Part shown: piece after piece, positions 59,517 to 64,000 of the stretch
Position numbering within the stretch: the first letter of the stretch is position 1
How the letters are laid out: each line of letters begins with the position of its first letter
NCBI GenBank assembly: GCA_964036155.1
Contig: OZ038422.1
Span: 42,183,201 to 42,247,200, forward strand
Direction: 5' to 3'
From: Diploscapter coronatus
Lineage: Eukaryota > Nematoda > Chromadorea > Rhabditida > Rhabditidae
Length of the DNA stretch: 64,000 bases
Notes under the pieces: generated by a model
Database searches by the model: none
What the model was told of the DNA's origin: nothing
What the model saw: the letters and a program-made list of their open reading frames with translations, nothing else
Translations under genes and position numbers: made by a program

Positions 59517-62453
59517 ATGCCGCCAAAGAAAGTCGAAGAGAAACCGCCCCTTCTGTTGGGAAGACTCGGAACCAATCTCAAGGTACATTTACGAGAATTC
59601 TCCTAATTTTTCTTTTTAAATATATATATATATATTTTTATGAAAATTTTTAGGCAAGGCAATTTTTCTTCATTTGCAGGTCGGTATCCTCGGTCTTCCG
59701 AACGTGGGCAAATCGACGTTCTTCAACGTGCTGACCAAGTCGGAAGCCGCTGCCGAGAATTTCCCCTTCTGCACCATCGACCCTAATGAGGCTAGGGTAA
59801 GGAAGCTTCTTGAAAGAATCTGGAAAAAGACGAATGAAACGGAAAAGAATCTTTTGCATTTCTTACCCTAGATTATATTTGAAATCTTCAGAAATTCCCA
59901 AGAACAGTATGAAACAAGATAGTTTTTTGATTGAAGAAACACGTTTTATTTTCTTCTCCTGAGAAAGAGATTTCCGTTTCATGCGGTTCGAGTATCTCAT
60001 GTTTGAAAAATTTTCCCCCACTTCTTCATTTCCTCTGCAAATGGGGATTTAGAAAAAGTTCTTTGTAGGTTCCTGTGAGCGACACTCGCTGGGACTGGCT
60101 GTGTGAGCACTACAAGCCGGCCAGCAAGGTGCCCGCCTTCCTCAACGTGGTCGACATCGCTGGTCTCGTCAAAGGTTTCCGCAACGTTATTTCGTTTGTC
60201 TAAAATACCGACTTGGCCATATATTTATTCTTTGCGAAAATTAAGGAAAAACATCTCTAATGGATGTTTTTCTTCTGCACACGATTGATTAGTAGAATAA
60301 ACACAAAACACTTTCAAATGATGAGTCCTGTCTTGTTGTGACTTTTTCCCTTCATTTTTACATATCTTTGAAATAACTTCCTGATCAAAAATCTCGGAAT
60401 TATTTGATTTGAGGTGCCTCCGAGGGTCAAGGCCTGGGCAACGCGTTCCTGTCGCACGTCTCTGCCTGCGATGCCCTCTTTCACTTGTGTCGCGCTTTCG
60501 ACGACGACGATGTCACTCATGTCGAGGGTAATTCTTCTGACTTCTGTGGAAAAAGCGTTGATAAAAAAAATTCGCTATTATTCTTCTTCTTCTTCATCGA
60601 ATTTTGGGATTAGAAAGTATATAGGAAAGAGAAAAGGCTCCGATAACATACAAAACAAGCTTAGAATGTCAGTATTTCTTACCGGCTTTTTAGACTAGAA
60701 AATTAGAAGGAGGAGAGTTCAGCATCAAAAATACGGAAACATCTAAGATGTCGGTCTTTTTTCATTCCTCAAGCATTGCATTTGCAGGCGATGTGAACCC
60801 GATCCGCGATCTGGAGATCATCAGCAACGAGCTGTTCGCCAAGGACCTGCAGCACCTTGAGTCGCCTCTCGAGAAGGTCAAAGTCCTCGTCACCAGGGCC
60901 AATGACAAGACTAAAAAGGTATTTTACGGACTCTTGTAAAATTAGCATACCATTTTTCGAGTTCTCTTTGTGATAGGATAAAATAAATTGATTCTCTAAT
61001 ATTTTTACAATCTACAAAAGATGCTCTTACATATTTTGTGCCAAAATGGAATGATTTTCAGCTGGAGTACGACACTCTGCTTCGCGTGAAGGAGGACCTC
61101 GAAGCGAAGAAGCCGATCCGATTGGACACTTGGAACGAGAAGGAAATCGAGGTGGGCAAATTCATGAGATTGAGAGAAAATCAACCTGTAGTATTGCTCG
61201 AAACATGAGAAACGGAATAAAACGAGCTGAATTTGATACTTGAAATGTCACAACATAAAAAGATGTTGTTAATATAGGGGGAAGATGGGATAACGCGCTC
61301 TCTTTTAGCATACTATCGCGTTATGTTGCGACATTTCCAAATTGCTGTTGAATTTGATGTGATTTGTTGCAGATTCTGAACAAGTTCTTGTTCCTGACGG
61401 CCAAGCCGATCGTCTACTTGGTCAATCTGTCGGAGGGCGACTACATTCGCAAGGTTCCACATTTTTCAATCGATTCAATTTTTTATTGAGAAGAAGATGG
61501 AATCGATTTTCTTGTGATTTGCAGAAGAACAAGTGGCTGGCGAAGATCAAAGCCTGGATTGATGAGAACGACCCCGGCGCAGTGCTGATCCCATTCTCGG
61601 GCGCGTTCGAGAACAAACTCATCGACATGCCTGACGACGAGCGACAGAAGTACTTGAAGGAGAACAACTGCACCTCCAATCTCGATAAGGTAGGTACACT
61701 TTTAAACTTTCATAGTAAATGCGAGACACGAACTTGTACCTTTCATTCGAATCTAAGTCTTTGCTGTATTTCGTAGGCGGTTGTTTATTTGAAACTGTGG
61801 AGGGAAGGAACTATTTTACGACTATATTCTTCTAACAGAAGAAAAGACATAGAAAATAATAATCAGAATATTTTTTTATCTTCAACTGTGAACGGGCAAT
61901 TTCAGATCGTGCACACTGGCTATAAGGCCCTTCAGCTGGAATATTTCTTCACTGCGGGCGCAGACGAGGTCAAGGCCTGGACTATTCAGGTAACGTATTT
62001 TGAGGGAAAATACGCTTTTCATCATCCTCATTCAATATGTTTTCAGAAAGGAGCAGTAGCTCCGAAAGCAGCGGGACGCATTCACACGGACTTCGAGAAG
62101 GGCTTCATCATGGCCGAGATCATGAAGGTCGCTGATCTGATGGAATTGGGCGATGAAGCCAAAGTATGGTTTTGTTTTTTTTCTAATATAATAATCGTAT
62201 TTTTATTAAACGTTAATATTGATTTTCTACTGTCAACAGCTTTACTGTTGTCGTGTATTTGTGTATGTCTGAATCTGTAAATGTTTCGATTGAATGAGAA
62301 CTAAACGCGTCTTTCTCGATGATAGTTGGTTTTGAGGTGAAAGCAGGCGGCAAGTACAGACAACAAGGCAAGACCTATGTGGTGCAGGATGGAGATGTGA
62401 TCCTGTTCAAATTCAATGCTGGAGCTGGACTGACTGCCGCAAAGAAGAAATAG
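59517..62453 (+). CDS. ola-1: Obg-like ATPase OLA1 (YchF family)
   Basis: Cytosolic P-loop NTPase of the YchF/OLA1 subfamily, which binds ATP rather than GTP and acts in translation and stress responses. Eleven exons (59517-59582, 59680-59796, 60069-60174, 60414-60527, 60788-60918, 61062-61151, 61373-61453, 61525-61689, 61906-61989, 62047-62163, 62337-62453) join in phase to 395 residues, the family's usual length. G1 [12 protein letters not shown] at about residue 27; G3 [21 protein letters not shown]4 region VNLSEGDY, where NxSE replaces NKxD as expected for ATP preference; coiled-coil part [21 protein letters not shown]-like end [20 protein letters not shown] and a KKK terminus. Two exons use GAG acceptors (60411-60413, 62334-62336). 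Confidence 0.96.
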
Positions 62454-64000
62454 ACAAACAGACAACACAGGTAGCCAAGTTATCAATTTTATCGAGAGAA
62501 AAACATATATTCTTCTTGAAGTGATATTTCGTAGAAAAAAATTTACAGAATTAGCAATTTTCAAATTTATCCAGAATCTCTGCTATAAAATATCTGAAGG
62601 GAAAAATTCGGTTTTTGACAACATTTTGCTAATACTATCATTTCTGGAGGATAAACAGTCATTTTCTTAACTCATAAATAACGATTTTTCAGAAATCAAG
62701 CTCAAATTTCATGGATTGGCTGTTGGTGAGAACCATCGTCAATTTCTAGCCTTTTTCTTAGCTGTTTGTTATTTCACAATGGAATTCTATAATACGAACA
62801 TCATCCATAATTTCATTTCATCTTTACTTTTATCGTTTTTGTTAATTTTATTCTTATTTCTTTGTTATGCGGTTTTCGTTTTCCTTCTCTTCAGATTTTA
62901 AAGATTGGAGTGATGGTTCGTTGCTTCGATGGAGTGCGTCTTTTTGGTGATAATAAAGAGATTTTACATATTTCTAAAGATTATCTTTGGAAAAAAGTTT
63001 GAAGCTTTTGCAATAGCTTGATGCCTTTTCTATATTTTTATATTCATTTTTAACTGAATTGAGTCTCTGCCGGACTTCGCGCGACAAACTAGAGATTTTA
63101 TTCAACATTAGGAAAAACTGAAACATTTGCTTGTTTCTCGAATTTTGAAATTCGTATTTCGAAAGTAAGTGGTGAAATTGTACGATGGTGATGGTCCATG
63201 ATGGATGATTGAGTTGAAGGGAATTTATAATTTAGACTTGGTATCGTTAGGAGACTTGTCTCAGGATACCGAAGAAAGGTTCAAAGCGCTATTGGAAAAG
63301 CATAGATGGCTTATCTGGTTGGATAACTTCACTCCTCTCTCTCTCTCTCTCTCTCTCCTTTAATCAGTATATCAGCAGCTTTCACTCGCTTTGCATTAGA
63401 ACAGAGACAGGGAGAAAAAAGAATATCTTTCCTTCCTTGCCTTCTATCCGCTTGCTATCCTCTGCTTGTTGCTGTATGCAGACGCGCAATGTTTGTCGCA
63501 AGAGAACTAAAGGAGGAGGAGACATAGAGGGTGTGGCTGAGAATGCGGACGAGCAAAGAGTGGGAGAAATAGTACGACTACCCATTCAACTAGAGAAAAA
63601 TAGACAAAGAAATAGCATGCTAAGCGCATTAAGAAGGACACAGACGCAGAAACACCTGCAAAGGGTCACCAGAGAATGGACGAAATAGCGTTGAATCGCT
63701 AGAGAGCCGACAAGCAGAGATGTGGCTGGGCGTGGTTAGGAACCGCCTCGCGCGAGCCTGCGTCGCGGTCGCTTGCCCCACCCCTCTCTGTCGATTCCTC
63801 CTCCCCTCTTTTCTCGTTTCCTCTCCCTTCTTGTCCCTTCCCCTTTCCCAGCCCCTCCCACTCGTTCTCCGACAGCCACCATCAACCTATTAATTGCCTA
63901 ATTTGCCGGCGTATTCATCGATTTATCGATTACTGTGTATTGGTCTATCGATTATCGATCGACTCCTCGACGTGTTTGGCAAAGAGATCAGTGGTCCTTC
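62454..64000. other. 3' flank of OLA1 and noncoding DNA to window end
   Basis: AATAAA at about 62952 could serve OLA1. A (TC)n tract lies at about 63336-63358, then a purine-rich stretch and a locally GC-rich, C-rich stretch at 63720-63870, then CGATTTATCGAT-type short palindromes near 63916-63962. This may be the promoter side of a gene beyond the right edge. No coding exon is supported. Confidence 0.45.

Noticed and set aside
59130..59588. 152-residue minus-strand ORF between SmB and OLA1
   Set aside because: Overlaps OLA1 exon 1 on the other strand, Ser/Arg-rich composition without any domain; treated as chance.
63437..63688. 83-residue plus-strand ORF near the window end
   Set aside because: Charged, low-complexity, purine-driven sequence with no acceptor or domain; likely upstream noncoding DNA.
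1..64000. tRNA, rRNA, SL RNA or CRISPR arrays
   Set aside because: Looked for cloverleaf-like conserved boxes, SL1-like sequence and regular spaced repeats; none seen. A covariance-model scan would be decisive.

Overview
The window is nuclear DNA of a nematode. The evidence is many small genes with short exons and often very short AT-rich introns, acceptors mostly of the TTTCAG type, acceptor-like TTTCAG/TTTTAG sites just upstream of several start codons (as expected for spliced-leader trans-splicing), and proteins typical of nematodes: UNC-87/CLIK calponin-like repeat proteins, a receptor guanylate cyclase, a P-glycoprotein with about 33 exons, and an SmB–OLA1 gene pair. I cannot name the species. 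All gene models were spliced by eye; exon phases were checked for most genes, and less completely for the guanylate cyclase and the P-glycoprotein.

Layout. 1-12.8 kb (+): two neighbouring calponin-like-repeat genes. The first is the C-terminal 321 residues of an UNC-87 orthologue that enters from the left edge. The second is a short 198-residue CLIK protein with a Gln/Asn-rich repetitive tail. 15.7-23.5 kb (-): a full-length ABCB-type P-glycoprotein. 24.9-26.5 kb (-): tyrosine aminotransferase. 27.5-29.2 kb: intergenic DNA with three kinds of inverted-repeat elements. 30.1-31.6 kb (-): a signal peptide plus C-type lectin domain plus Thr-rich stalk plus transmembrane protein. 32.6-39.5 kb (-): a receptor-type guanylate cyclase. 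40.3-41.2 kb: a dead mariner element carrying a nested insertion. 43.4-43.7 kb (-): a small single-pass membrane protein with an N-terminal repeat. 44.9-45.9 kb: a long palindrome and a minisatellite between two copies of a flanking sequence. 48.6-52.2 kb (+): a secreted protein with tandemly duplicated Cys-rich exons, a Thr/Pro linker and a von Willebrand factor A domain. 53.0-55.3 kb (+): a secreted, charged protein of no family I know. 55.6-56.5 kb: a broken ORF, a Kelch-motif fragment and inverted repeats. 56.9-62.5 kb (+): SmB (snr-2 type) followed by the Obg-like ATPase OLA1. 62.5-64 kb: noncoding.

Functional themes. The left end concerns actin filament stability in muscle (UNC-87 and CLIK). 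The middle holds a detoxification/efflux pump, tyrosine catabolism and two putative surface receptors (lectin-like and cGMP-producing). The 48-55 kb segment encodes two secreted proteins, each with a TATA-like promoter. The right end is housekeeping (spliceosomal Sm core, OLA1 ATPase). Small non-autonomous inverted-repeat elements are common in introns and intergenic DNA. One family with GGCTCATAGAAAAAGACACC-type ends occurs three times. The most unusual items are the tandem-exon Cys-repeat/vWA protein, the unrecognised 346-residue secreted protein, the nested insertion in mariner, and the small repeat-bearing membrane protein whose intron is in frame and stop-free.
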